Below are positions 8,900 through 14,852 of a stretch of 34,535 nt of DNA, piece by piece; the stretch's first letter is position 1; each line of letters opens with the position of its first letter. The stretch covers positions 1 through 34,535 of the forward strand of contig JAUSCK010000129.1 in the NCBI GenBank assembly GCA_030651035.1. Direction: 5' to 3'. Below the pieces are notes generated by a model. The model searched no databases. It was not told the origin of the DNA and was given only the letters and a program-made list of their open reading frames with translations. The position numbers and the translations under genes were made by a program. This stretch comes from Elusimicrobiota bacterium (GTDB lineage: Bacteria; Elusimicrobiota; Elusimicrobia; Elusimicrobiales; UBA9959).

Positions 8900-8931
8900 C
8901 GGGAAGTGGGAAATAAGCCGGCGCTCTGGTA

Positions 8932-9489
8932 TCAGCGGAAATCCGCGAGTTGTTTTTTCAGTTGTCCCCGGGCGCGGTGCAGCCGGGTTTTCAAAGCCGC
9001 GAGAGATATTTTAAGGCGTCCGGCCGCCTCGGCATTGGACAGGCCCTCTATGTCGCAGAGCGTGATGGCGATGCGGTAATCGGGCGACAGGGAAGCCAGG
9101 GCCTTGCTCACCGCGAGGGAAAGCTCGTTCTTGAGCGCGTTTTCATTTACGCAGGAGCGGGAAGGGTGGCCTTTTTTATTTTCGGCCGGCATCTCCGAGA
9201 GCCTCTCGGCTTTGACCTTGCGGAACCGCTGCCAGCAGTTATTTGCGGCGATGCGGTAAAGCCACGTGCTGAACGCGGCATTAGCTTTGAACGAACTAAT
9301 GTTCTTCAGCGCGGACAGGAAGGTTTCCTGCGCTACATCTTCGGCGGCTGAAGGCATTCTCGCGCATACGCTGGAAGCGATACTGTAAAGCCGGTCCTTA
9401 TATTTCAGGACCAGCTCCTCAAAAGCCTTGTCATCGCCGGCCTGGGCGCGCGCTACCAGGAGACTTTCGTTATCCGTCTTGGGGCTCAT
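8932..9489 (-). CDS. ECF-type RNA polymerase sigma factor
   Basis: A 185-residue sigma-70 family extracytoplasmic-function factor. Region 2 is AFEELVLKYKDRLYSIASSV then AEDVAQETFLSALKNI and FSTWLYRIAANNCWQRFRK. Region 4 is ALASLSPDYRIAITLCDIEGLSNAEAAGRL with LAALKTRLHRARGQLKKQL, both diagnostic. I prefer the ATG at 9489 (MSPKTDNES) over an upstream TTG at 9522. A perfect TATAAT lies only about 7-12 bases upstream of this ATG, so the transcript may be leaderless. No anti-sigma gene is adjacent. It runs convergently towards the efflux operon and divergently from glpK. Confidence 0.92.
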   Translation of the reverse strand: MSPKTDNESLLVARAQAGDDKAFEELVLKYKDRLYSIASSVCARMPSAAEDVAQETFLSALKNISSFKANAAFSTWLYRIAANNCWQRFRKVKAERLSEMPAENKKGHPSRSCVNENALKNELSLAVSKALASLSPDYRIAITLCDIEGLSNAEAAGRLKISLAALKTRLHRARGQLKKQLADFR

Positions 9490-9495
9490 TACGAT

Positions 9496-9501
9496 ATTAT
9501 A
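9496..9501 (-). promoter_or_regulatory. TATAAT -10 element for the sigma-factor gene
   Basis: On the minus strand a perfect TATAAT occupies 9501-9496, with a partial TTGTAT 15 bases upstream. The predicted +1 falls at or within a couple of bases of the ATG at 9489, implying a leaderless message if this is the promoter used. Confidence 0.4.
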
Positions 9502-9588
9502 CACCTTCCGCGAAAGATACAATTATCACCGGCGTGTCCGCCCGCCGGCGCGGTATATGTGCGGGCCGCCTGGGCCGGGGCGCGGATT

Positions 9589-9597
9589 TGTTACAAT
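9589..9597 (+). promoter_or_regulatory. Extended -10 candidate for glpK
   Basis: TGT-TACAAT at 9589-9597 has the extended -10 form (TGN before the hexamer) with no good -35. It would start RNA about 34 bases before the glpK ATG. It lies in the 148-base divergent region between the sigma gene and glpK. Confidence 0.35.
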
Positions 9598-9637
9598 ATT
9601 TTGAAGCGGAAATCCCGCACCCCGCGGCGTCTGAACT

Positions 9638-11119
9638 ATGAAATATATCCTCGCCATCGACCAGGGCACTACCGGGAGCAGGGCGGTAGTCTATGACCGG
9701 CGCGGCGAAAAAATAGCCTCCGCCTACGAGGAACTCCGCCAGTATTTCCCCCGCCCCGGCTGGGTGGAGCATGACCCGGAGGAGATCTGGGCAAGCGTTA
9801 ATAACTGCGTACAGAAAGTCCTCAGGACCGTGCCGCCCGGCCTGATCGCCGCCATCGGGATCACCAACCAGCGCGAGACCGCCGTAGTCTGGGACAGGAC
9901 TACCGGCAAGCCTATCCACAGGGCCATCGTCTGGCAGTGCAGGCGCACGGCCCGGCGCTGCGAAGAACTTGGCGCTGATAAACAAACAGCCGGTTATATC
10001 CGCCGCAAAACGGGCCTGCCGGTCGACGCTTATTTCTCCGCCACAAAAATAGAGTGGCTGCTTAAGCATGTCCCCGGCGCGGCGGTAAAAGCGGCAAGGG
10101 GCGAGCTCCTCTTCGGAACAACTGATACCTGGATCCTGTGGAAACTGACCGGCGGCAAAACGCACGCCACCGATTATACGAACGCTTCCCGCACCATGCT
10201 TTTCGACATTGGCGGGCTTAAGTGGGACGCGCGGCTCCTTGAAATATTCGGCGTGCCGCGCGCGATGCTTCCCGGGGTGCGGCGCTCCTCGGGCGAGTTC
10301 GGCAGGACGGCGGCCATAGGCCGGCTCGCGGCAGGGATCCCAATATGCGGGGTTGCCGGGGACCAGCAGGCGGCTTTATACGGGCAGGCCTGCTTTGAAC
10401 CGGGGACGGTCAAGAACACCTACGGGACCGGCTGCTTTCTGCTGATGAACACCGGGAAAAAGCGGATCAGCTCGGCCGGCGGGCTCATCACCACCCTGGC
10501 CTGCGACGCCGGAGGCGGCCCGGCTTACGCCCTGGAAGGCGCGGTTTTTATAGCGGGCGCGGCCGTACAGTGGCTCAGGGACGGGCTTAAAATATTGGAC
10601 CGGGCGCGGCAATCCCGGAAGATGGCGGCCAGTCTGAAGGATAATGAAGGTGTTTACCTTGTCCCGGCTTTCACGGGGCTTGGCGCCCCTTATTGGAAAC
10701 CCCATGTGCGGGGCGCTCTCTTCGGCATAACAAGGGGGACAACGCGCGCTCATCTCGCGCGGGCCGCCCTGGAAGCGATGTGCTACCAGACGGAAGATGT
10801 AATGGCCGTTATGGAGCGTGATTCCGGCCTGCGCATCAAAGCGCTTAAAATAGACGGCGGGGCCTCGGCCAACGACCTGCTTTGCGCTTTCCAGGCGGAT
10901 ATCTCGGGCGTTATGGTGATCCGGCCGCGCGTGACGGAAACAACTTCTTTGGGCGCTGCGTATCTGGCGGGATTGGCCGCGGGGTACTGGAGAGATCCGG
11001 GTGAGATAAGTTCCTGCTGGGCCCTGGATAAAAAGTTCGCGCCTGGCATGCCGCGAAAAGTGGCCGCGCGGCTCTACGGCGGCTGGAAAGAAGCGGTAGC
11101 CTGCCTGCTCAATAAATGA
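9638..11119 (+). CDS. glpK: Glycerol kinase
   Basis: Cytoplasmic FGGY kinase converting glycerol and ATP to sn-glycerol 3-phosphate. The 493-residue protein begins MKYILAIDQGTTGSRAVVYD and has PGWVEHDPEEIW, ITNQRETAVVWDRTTGKP, AIVWQCRRT, YFSATKIEWLL, GTTDTWILWKLTGG, GVAGDQQAALYGQ, NTYGTGCFLLMNTG and IDGGASANDLL. These follow GlpK order and give the usual length. No glpF or glpD is adjacent, so it appears as a single-gene insertion between murF and the rest. It ends 6 bases from the convergent murF stop. Ribosome site before the ATG is weak. Confidence 0.95.
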   Translation: MKYILAIDQGTTGSRAVVYDRRGEKIASAYEELRQYFPRPGWVEHDPEEIWASVNNCVQKVLRTVPPGLIAAIGITNQRETAVVWDRTTGKPIHRAIVWQCRRTARRCEELGADKQTAGYIRRKTGLPVDAYFSATKIEWLLKHVPGAAVKAARGELLFGTTDTWILWKLTGGKTHATDYTNASRTMLFDIGGLKWDARLLEIFGVPRAMLPGVRRSSGEFGRTAAIGRLAAGIPICGVAGDQQAALYGQACFEPGTVKNTYGTGCFLLMNTGKKRISSAGGLITTLACDAGGGPAYALEGAVFIAGAAVQWLRDGLKILDRARQSRKMAASLKDNEGVYLVPAFTGLGAPYWKPHVRGALFGITRGTTRAHLARAALEAMCYQTEDVMAVMERDSGLRIKALKIDGGASANDLLCAFQADISGVMVIRPRVTETTSLGAAYLAGLAAGYWRDPGEISSCWALDKKFAPGMPRKVAARLYGGWKEAVACLLNK

Positions 11120-11125
11120 CAGTTT

Positions 11126-12472
11126 TCACAGCCCTTCCACTATGCGCTCGAATTTCATGGAGCGGGAGGCTTTTATAAGGAAGGAGCCTTTGCCGGCGGA
11201 GATAAGCGAGCGCGCCTCCGGCAGCCAGTCTTCCAGGGTTTCACCGTATTCCATGCTGCAGCCCCCGGCCCTGCAATATGCGGCGGCCGCGGCCTTCATT
11301 TCAGGTCCGGCAAGAAAAACTTTCTCAGCGCCCATATGGGCCAGGGCCGCGCCCAGGTCCGTGTGGTAGTGCGCCGAGAACTTCCCCAGCTCCTTCATGT
11401 CGCCCAGCATCAGGTAAAGCGGCTTCGGCCTGCCGGTCATCTCTTTGAGCGCGGAGGCCATGCTCTGCGGGTTGGCGTTGTAGGCGTCCAGCACTACCAC
11501 CGCGCCCCCGAGCTTTATCTCCTGGAGGCGCATCGGCGGCGGCGTATAGTTTTCCAGGCCTTTGCGTATGCAGGCGAAGTCCAGCCCCGAAGCCAGCGCG
11601 GCCCCGGCCGCGGCCGCCGCGTTATAGTAGTTATGTCCCGCGGCGTGCGGCAGCTTCACTTCAAGGCGCCTGCCGTCGTAGTCTAGCTTCAGTTCCCCGC
11701 CTTCCAGGATGCGCAGGTCGGCTTCCGGGTTCCTGCCGAAGGTGAGCTTGGGGAATTTGCGGCCGTTCAGGCGGGAAAGGTACTGGTCGTCGTAATTGTA
11801 GACAAGGACCCCGCCGGGCGCCAGGCAGGCGGCCAGTTCCGTCTTGGTCTCGAAGATGGTTTCCATGTCGCCGAAATACTGCAGATGCGACGGGCCGATG
11901 TTGGTTATTATCCCGCAGGTGGGGCGGGCGACTTCGCCTATCTCCTTTATATCGCCGCGGCGCGCGGCGCCCAGCTCGAAAACCCCGAACCTGTGCGCCG
12001 GGGCCAGCTCCAGCAGCGAGAGCGGCAGGCCGAACTGGTTGTTGAGGTTGCCCTGGTTGGAGCAGGTTTCACCGGCGGCTGAATAAATACTCCTGAGCAT
12101 TTCTTTGACGGTGCTCTTGCCGTTGGACCCGGTTATCGCGGTGAGCGGTATCTGGAAGCGCTGCCTGTGCCAGGCGGCCAGGTCCTGCAGGGCCTTAAGA
12201 GTATCCCTTACCGCGATCACGGCCGGCGGCAGGTCCTTCAGGGACGCGAGGGCGTCCTCCCGCACAAGCCAGCCGCTGACCCCCAGGGACACCGTCTGCG
12301 GCAGGAAGTCGTGCGCGTCGTGGGAAGCGCCTTTGAGGGCCCAAAAAAAATCCCCGGCTTTCAGCTTGCGCGTGTCGGTGATAAAAGCGCTGAAAGGCGT
12401 TTCCGGCTTCCCTTTAACCAGTTTCCCCTTAACCGCCTTCGCCAGCGTGCCAAGGTCAATTTTTAAATCCAT
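11126..12472 (-). CDS. murF: UDP-N-acetylmuramoyl-tripeptide--D-alanyl-D-alanine ligase
   Basis: Mur ligase that adds D-Ala-D-Ala to complete the UDP-MurNAc pentapeptide. It shows ITDTRKLKAGDFFWALKG, the P-loop LTAITGSNGKSTVKEML (about residues 108-124), NLNNQFGLPLSLLEL, the GAARRGDIKEIGEVARPTCG region and VVLDAYNANPQSMASAL, all MurF hallmarks. About 448 residues from the ATG at 12472; a TTG 15 bases upstream is possible but less likely. Its usual upstream partner murE lies 12 kb away across the island, and repeat and KilA-N debris begins within 40 bases of its start. Its native promoter context has therefore been replaced. Confidence 0.96.
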   Translation of the reverse strand: MDLKIDLGTLAKAVKGKLVKGKPETPFSAFITDTRKLKAGDFFWALKGASHDAHDFLPQTVSLGVSGWLVREDALASLKDLPPAVIAVRDTLKALQDLAAWHRQRFQIPLTAITGSNGKSTVKEMLRSIYSAAGETCSNQGNLNNQFGLPLSLLELAPAHRFGVFELGAARRGDIKEIGEVARPTCGIITNIGPSHLQYFGDMETIFETKTELAACLAPGGVLVYNYDDQYLSRLNGRKFPKLTFGRNPEADLRILEGGELKLDYDGRRLEVKLPHAAGHNYYNAAAAAGAALASGLDFACIRKGLENYTPPPMRLQEIKLGGAVVVLDAYNANPQSMASALKEMTGRPKPLYLMLGDMKELGKFSAHYHTDLGAALAHMGAEKVFLAGPEMKAAAAAYCRAGGCSMEYGETLEDWLPEARSLISAGKGSFLIKASRSMKFERIVEGL

Positions 12473-12501
12473 AATATGGTTTCCCAACTTATCATCATGA
12501 T

Positions 12502-12530
12502 CTTACATTTAAGCGTTTAAGCAACGTCCC
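12502..12530 (-). repeat. GGGACG-type repeat, copy C
   Basis: On the minus strand this reads GGGACGTTGCTTAAACGC then TTAAATGTAAG. It is identical over 29 bases to the copy at 14410-14438 and over 27 bases to the copy at 15666-15692. Internally it holds two near-identical octamers (TTTAAGCG and TTTAAGCA on the plus strand). It joins the end of the KilA-N fragment to the murF upstream region. Confidence 0.85.
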
Positions 12531-12646
12531 GGTCTCATACAAACACTCTGGTTTTTAAAGTAACTGAATTCCGTTACTTTAAAATCTGGGTTATGCATTT
12601 GTTTCCATATTCCCATAAACTCCGCAAATGATTCAGGACAAGCTCT
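12509..12646 (-). pseudogene. KilA-N domain gene fragment
   Basis: The minus strand encodes PESFAEFMGIWKQMHNPDFK then VTEFSYFKNQS. This matches the opening of KilA-N domain proteins of phage and mobile-element origin (typically W..L.NPDF...EF..F). Coding similarity stops at the S, and the frame then runs into the GGGACG repeat and a stop at 12509. No intact start is present. It is a truncated scrap, roughly 30 recognisable residues long. Confidence 0.65.
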
Positions 12647-12648
12647 TT

Positions 12649-12689
12649 GGGCAAAAAGGCAGGGGCAAAAAGGCAGCATGAGCCTTTTT
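12649..12689. repeat. Tandem 14-mer and palindromic hairpin, copy C
   Basis: GGGCAAAAAGGCAG occurs twice in tandem (12649-12662 and 12663-12676). The second copy opens a perfect hairpin: AAAAAGGC (12667-12674), loop AGCATGA, GCCTTTTT (12682-12689). The same motif, in opposite orientation and slightly changed, lies at 14729-14752. The U-rich side could end transcription of the small gene starting at 12901, whose stop is at 12692, so it may act as its terminator. Confidence 0.7.
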
Positions 12690-12691
12690 CC

Positions 12692-12901
12692 TTAATCCAT
12701 ATCCGTTTTCTCGCGCGCGGTCATTATTTCCGGCGGCGTGGATTGCACACTACGCTCCCGCAGACGTTGCCACAGGGCATCCTTTTCCAGAGTCTGCCGT
12801 GCCCTCTCGCGCTTTTGCTTCCACGTCAATCCGGCGTCCTCCCGGTCGATTTCTTCGCGCCGCATCCGCATGAACGCCACAGCGTCAAATGTTTTTTTCA
12901 T
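12692..12901 (-). CDS. Small charged protein, antitoxin-like in size (unrecognised)
   Basis: A 69-residue protein starting MKKTFDAVAFMRMRREEIDR. The ATG at 12901 has an excellent ribosome site (AAGGAGGTG, 7 bases upstream), which is why I prefer it to the upstream start at 12934. It is rich in Arg, Lys and Glu and predicted helical (LTWKQKRERARQTLEKDALW). Size and composition resemble antitoxins of small toxin-antitoxin pairs, but I do not recognise the family. It lies 246 bases downstream of the nuclease-like gene on the same strand, beyond the structured element at 13.07-13.16 kb. A hairpin with a T-rich arm follows its stop. Confidence 0.72.
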   Translation of the reverse strand: MKKTFDAVAFMRMRREEIDREDAGLTWKQKRERARQTLEKDALWQRLRERSVQSTPPEIMTAREKTDMD

Positions 12902-12943
12902 TATCCAACACCTCCTTGGCGGTACGTATTTCAATGCAGGGGA

Positions 12944-12970
12944 GGGAAAAGTCTCCTGGCACCTTTTCCC
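12944..12970. repeat. Hairpin repeat, copy D
   Basis: GGGAAAAG (12944-12951) pairs with CTTTTCCC (12963-12970) over an 11-base loop. On the minus strand the core AAAAGGTGCCAGGAGACTTTT resembles the hairpins at 12667, 14729 and 15862 (AAAAAGG...CCTT). It lies just before the small gene starting at 12901. Confidence 0.6.
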
Positions 12971-12976
12971 CTATTC

Positions 12977-12996
12977 AAGCACTTAAACGACGTCCC
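12977..12996 (-). repeat. Diverged GGGACG-type repeat, copy D
   Basis: On the minus strand it reads GGGACGTCGTTTAAGTGCTT, matching 16 of 20 bases of the repeat at 12502, 14410 and 15666. It abuts the hairpin repeat at 12944-12970, so repeat and hairpin types recur together. Confidence 0.5.
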
Positions 12997-13035
12997 TCTC
13001 GGCCCTTACAATAAAAACTTCCACAAAAACTTCCA

Positions 13036-13064
13036 TTGCCGTTCCGGATTCTATCTGCTATACT
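13036..13064 (+). promoter_or_regulatory. Promoter for the structured element at 13.07 kb
   Basis: TTGCCG (13036-13041), a 17-base spacer and TATACT (13059-13064), with TG one base before the -10 (TCTGCTATACT). It closely parallels the promoter at 14754-14782. The predicted start is about 13071. Confidence 0.6.
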
Positions 13065-13070
13065 ATTGAT

Positions 13071-13160
13071 ATCAACTAAGGATTTGTTCATCTACCAATC
13101 GCGGTAGAAGGAGCTCAGGGACCGCTCGTAAGGGCGGTCGCTGCATATTAGGCCATCTTT
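13071..13160 (+). ncRNA. Candidate structured RNA, convergent to the nuclease-like gene
   Basis: Immediately after the promoter the plus strand folds into two stable hairpins inside a weak closing stem. TCTACC/GGTAGA (13091-13096 with 13103-13108) has a 6-base loop, GACCGC/GCGGTC (13120-13125 with 13134-13139) has an 8-base loop, and CTAA (13076-13079) can pair with TTAG (13148-13151). A short T run follows at 13157-13160. The 3' part overlaps the last codons of the minus-strand gene ending at 13148, so it would be antisense to that message. There is no sizeable ORF. Pairing and promoter are seen; the RNA gene is inferred. Confidence 0.5.
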
Positions 13161-13636
13161 TCGTATCTCCGTTGCAGATCGACCTTTTTCCAAGGCTGGA
13201 CATAAAACGCCGTAATCCATAAAAAAACATGCTTTCTTCTTTGCAGAATTAAAGCATAATCAAAATTTTCAAGCCAAACATAGGTCCGCATTCCCTTGTC
13301 GGCCGGCCCTTCCTGATATTGCCAAACCTTTATTTCAGGAACCGGGTAATTTCGCAACATCGGTTCCGCCCACGGCAGACGCCTGGCCCTGTCAAAATCA
13401 ATCAACCGGTCTCCGGTTTTTTTATCTTCCTTGGTTACGACATGCCAGAACCCTTCCTCTTTTCCCTGTCCATCCGGTTTAATAACGTTGTTGAAAATCA
13501 CCTTAATTCCTTGATGATACACTTGCGACTTTTTAAAGTCCTTCTCAAAAACATCGTATAGGCGTGTTAATATTTCGTCCCACGCGCCATTGAGAGCAAG
13601 AATAGGCGGTAAAAACGTGGGCAGATTTCCCGTCAT
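13148..13636 (-). CDS. Unrecognised protein, possible BECR/RelE-like nuclease toxin
   Basis: A 162-residue protein whose start ATG overlaps the stop of the DUF3800 gene by four bases (ATGA), so the two are translated together. The body has GFWHVVTKED, RLIDFDRARRLPWAEPML and a C-terminal stretch YVWLENFDYALILQRRKHVF then LWITAFYV and RRYEKMA. That last pattern (conserved aromatic, then LIL.RRK...L.TA......RRYE) recalls barnase/EndoU/RelE-like (BECR) nucleases found on phage and mobile elements, but I cannot prove the assignment. Base composition is AT-rich compared with the dcw genes. It could equally be a structural partner of DUF3800. Confidence 0.78.
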   Translation of the reverse strand: MTGNLPTFLPPILALNGAWDEILTRLYDVFEKDFKKSQVYHQGIKVIFNNVIKPDGQGKEEGFWHVVTKEDKKTGDRLIDFDRARRLPWAEPMLRNYPVPEIKVWQYQEGPADKGMRTYVWLENFDYALILQRRKHVFLWITAFYVQPWKKVDLQRRYEKMA

Positions 13637-14349
13637 TGTATCTCCGACGGGGTGAAAATAAAAATATTAAATCTTTCAGTCCAGGGAGGGCTGCTTTTCC
13701 CCAGATTTTGACCGGCTTTATTGGAAATCAAATCCACAATGGCGCATTTCACAGCATTAGATTTTAAGCTTCGGTTATAATAAGCTATTGCCCCAATGAA
13801 TAAATCAGACAGCTGAAGCAATTCCGATTCATGAGAATGAATATTCTGGATGTTTTTTATCATCTCATCAGAGGCATTCGCGACACTATTACACAGCACG
13901 GTTTTCAACTGAGTAAGCTTCTGGGCGCTTCTGGTGTCTTTTATATCCAAATAAATATTATACCGCCTTTCAGGTTTTATAATGTTCTTCAGCATGAAGT
14001 AATACATTTTGTAATAAAAGGAATCATGGCTCCCCTGATTAAAAAAATCATGATTTAATTTTGATTTATCATCAACCACAATACATCTGAAATTTAAAAA
14101 AGGCGTGGCAAAAAAATAGTTCACAAGTTCTATAAAATAATCTCGCCTTGAGTTGGAAACCCTAACCCATTTAAGTTCGCCATTGGCCTTGTTCCTGTTT
14201 TTTATATCCTTGATCTTCTCGGATACAGCGCTAACCTGGCTTTTAGGGCACCAAATACCCCCAATGACCATAACAGGCTGCTTGTCATGCTCAAGATGAC
14301 AGCTTTCATCGCAATAAACATTGAATTCTTCCGGATTAATTTCAGTCAT
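13633..14349 (-). CDS. DUF3800 domain protein (second copy)
   Basis: A 238-residue protein starting MTEINPEEFNVYCDESCHLE. The N-terminal VYCDESCHLEHD...MVIGGIW and the late SHESELLQLSDLFIGAIAYY are the two conserved acidic blocks of DUF3800, thought to form an RNase H-like fold. It is a distant relative of the other DUF3800 protein in the window rather than a recent duplicate. It overlaps the downstream nuclease-like gene by four bases. Codons are markedly AT-rich. DUF3800 genes are common in defence and mobile regions, with no settled biochemical role. Confidence 0.85.
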   Translation of the reverse strand: MTEINPEEFNVYCDESCHLEHDKQPVMVIGGIWCPKSQVSAVSEKIKDIKNRNKANGELKWVRVSNSRRDYFIELVNYFFATPFLNFRCIVVDDKSKLNHDFFNQGSHDSFYYKMYYFMLKNIIKPERRYNIYLDIKDTRSAQKLTQLKTVLCNSVANASDEMIKNIQNIHSHESELLQLSDLFIGAIAYYNRSLKSNAVKCAIVDLISNKAGQNLGKSSPPWTERFNIFIFTPSEIQ

Positions 14350-14378
14350 AATTTTATAGCTCTCCGAATAAAAACACC

Positions 14379-14531
14379 CTATTCCCTGACTTTAAACCGG
14401 TCGAACTCCCTTACATTTAAGCGTTTAAGCAACGTCCCGCCGCGGCATAGCGAAAACCTCCCTGTTTCCGTCTTCTCGTTATAATGGCGGCGTATCTTAC
14501 TCCCTTCAAAAACAGCCGGAGATTTGTCCAT
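14379..14531 (-). pseudogene. BRO-N/antirepressor-type gene fragment
   Basis: An ORF of 50 codons starts MDKSPAVFEGSKIRRHYNEK with a proper ribosome site (GGAGG, 5 bases from the ATG). The start matches the N-terminus of BRO-N-like prophage antirepressor proteins (V.FE...IRR..DE.TE.W.FS). Similarity stops after TETGRFS. The frame then reads through the GGGACG repeat, giving GGTLLKRLNV, and stops at 14379. It is a truncated remnant that may still be translated. Confidence 0.6.
14410..14438 (-). repeat. GGGACG-type repeat, copy A
   Basis: Identical over 29 bases to the copy at 12502-12530. In the frame of the BRO-N fragment it encodes GTLLKRLNV. It lies about 60 bases before the DUF3800 start at 14349. 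Confidence 0.85.
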
Positions 14532-14578
14532 ATTGCCTCCATTTACAACCATTTTGGTGAAATTAACAAAATAGTATT

Positions 14579-14698
14579 TTAAGCCGGTTTAATATCTTTC
14601 GTATTAAGCGGCAATTCGGATTTATACTCAATGGTTTTGCTTTCGGAAACGCCATTGACGATTAAATTTTGCAGATCTTCCGGTTTAATGTCTTCCAT
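14579..14698 (-). pseudogene. AlbA_2 (Schlafen-type) gene fragment, copy A
   Basis: Encodes MEDIKPEDLQNLIVNGVSES then KTIEYKSELPLN, the recognisable beginning of AlbA_2/Schlafen-type putative DNA-binding and ATP-binding proteins, which normally continue for several hundred residues. It stops at 14579. Relative to copy B there is one extra base in the T run after the original ATG (14714), so the first start is out of frame and only an internal ATG at 14698 reads on. Bases 14601-14695 match 15733-15827 at 94 of 95 positions. Confidence 0.75.
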
Positions 14699-14728
14699 TT
14701 TTTTTGTTAATCATATCTCAAAAGTGAT

Positions 14729-14752
14729 AAGGCTCCTGCTGCCTTTTTGCCC
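14729..14752. repeat. Hairpin repeat, copy A
   Basis: On the minus strand GGGCAAAAAGGCAGCAGGAG then CCTT; stem AAGGC/GCCTT (14729-14733 with 14741-14745). It differs from the hairpin at 12663-12689 by only a few bases, in the opposite orientation. It lies between the AlbA_2 scrap and the promoter at 14754. Confidence 0.65.
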
Positions 14753-14753
14753 A

Positions 14754-14782
14754 TTGCGGGCACCGGTTTTATCTGCTATAAT
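14754..14782 (+). promoter_or_regulatory. Promoter for the structured element at 14.79 kb
   Basis: TTGCGG (14754-14759), exactly 17 bases, TATAAT (14777-14782), with the extended -10 TGC before it. The predicted start is about 14789, the first base of the closing stem. Confidence 0.68.
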
Positions 14783-14788
14783 TAATAC

Positions 14789-14852
14789 GCGACCAAGACA
14801 GCCGCAAGTGTGCGACTGGCGGGGTGAAAACCTCCTTGGCCGCTTTTCTTTT
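14789..14852 (+). ncRNA. Candidate structured RNA with its own promoter and terminator, convergent to DUF3800
   Basis: The predicted transcript starts with GCGACCAAG (14789-14797), which pairs with CTTGGCCGC (14835-14843) apart from one A-C mismatch. Inside are a CGCA/TGCG hairpin (14803-14806 with 14811-14814, loop AGTG) and GGGG/CCTC (14821-14824 with 14831-14834, loop TGAAAA), giving a three-way junction. TTTTCTTTT follows directly (14844-14852), as at an intrinsic terminator. Promoter, fold and end together look like a complete RNA gene of about 60 bases. The U-tract reaches the stop codon of the convergent DUF3800 gene at 14851. RNA motifs associated with DUF3800 genes have been reported from comparative genomics; I cannot say whether this is one. 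Confidence 0.62.

Noticed and set aside
5013-9351. Long minus-strand open frames over the tolC and RND genes (up to 402 codons)
   Set aside because: They lie antisense to clearly homologous genes, have low-complexity Gly/Val/Arg/His-rich products and no ribosome sites. They arise from GC-rich third positions.
12553-12584. Perfect 12-bp inverted repeat TTTTAAAGTAAC / GTTACTTTAAAA
   Set aside because: It falls inside the KilA-N coding fragment (DFKVTEFSYFKN), where the symmetry is explained by codons, so I do not call it an operator or terminator.
14061-14360. tRNA or integrase attachment site at the island edges
   Set aside because: I found no tRNA gene or integrase anywhere in the window, and no direct repeats shared by the 12.5-kb and 24.6-kb edges.
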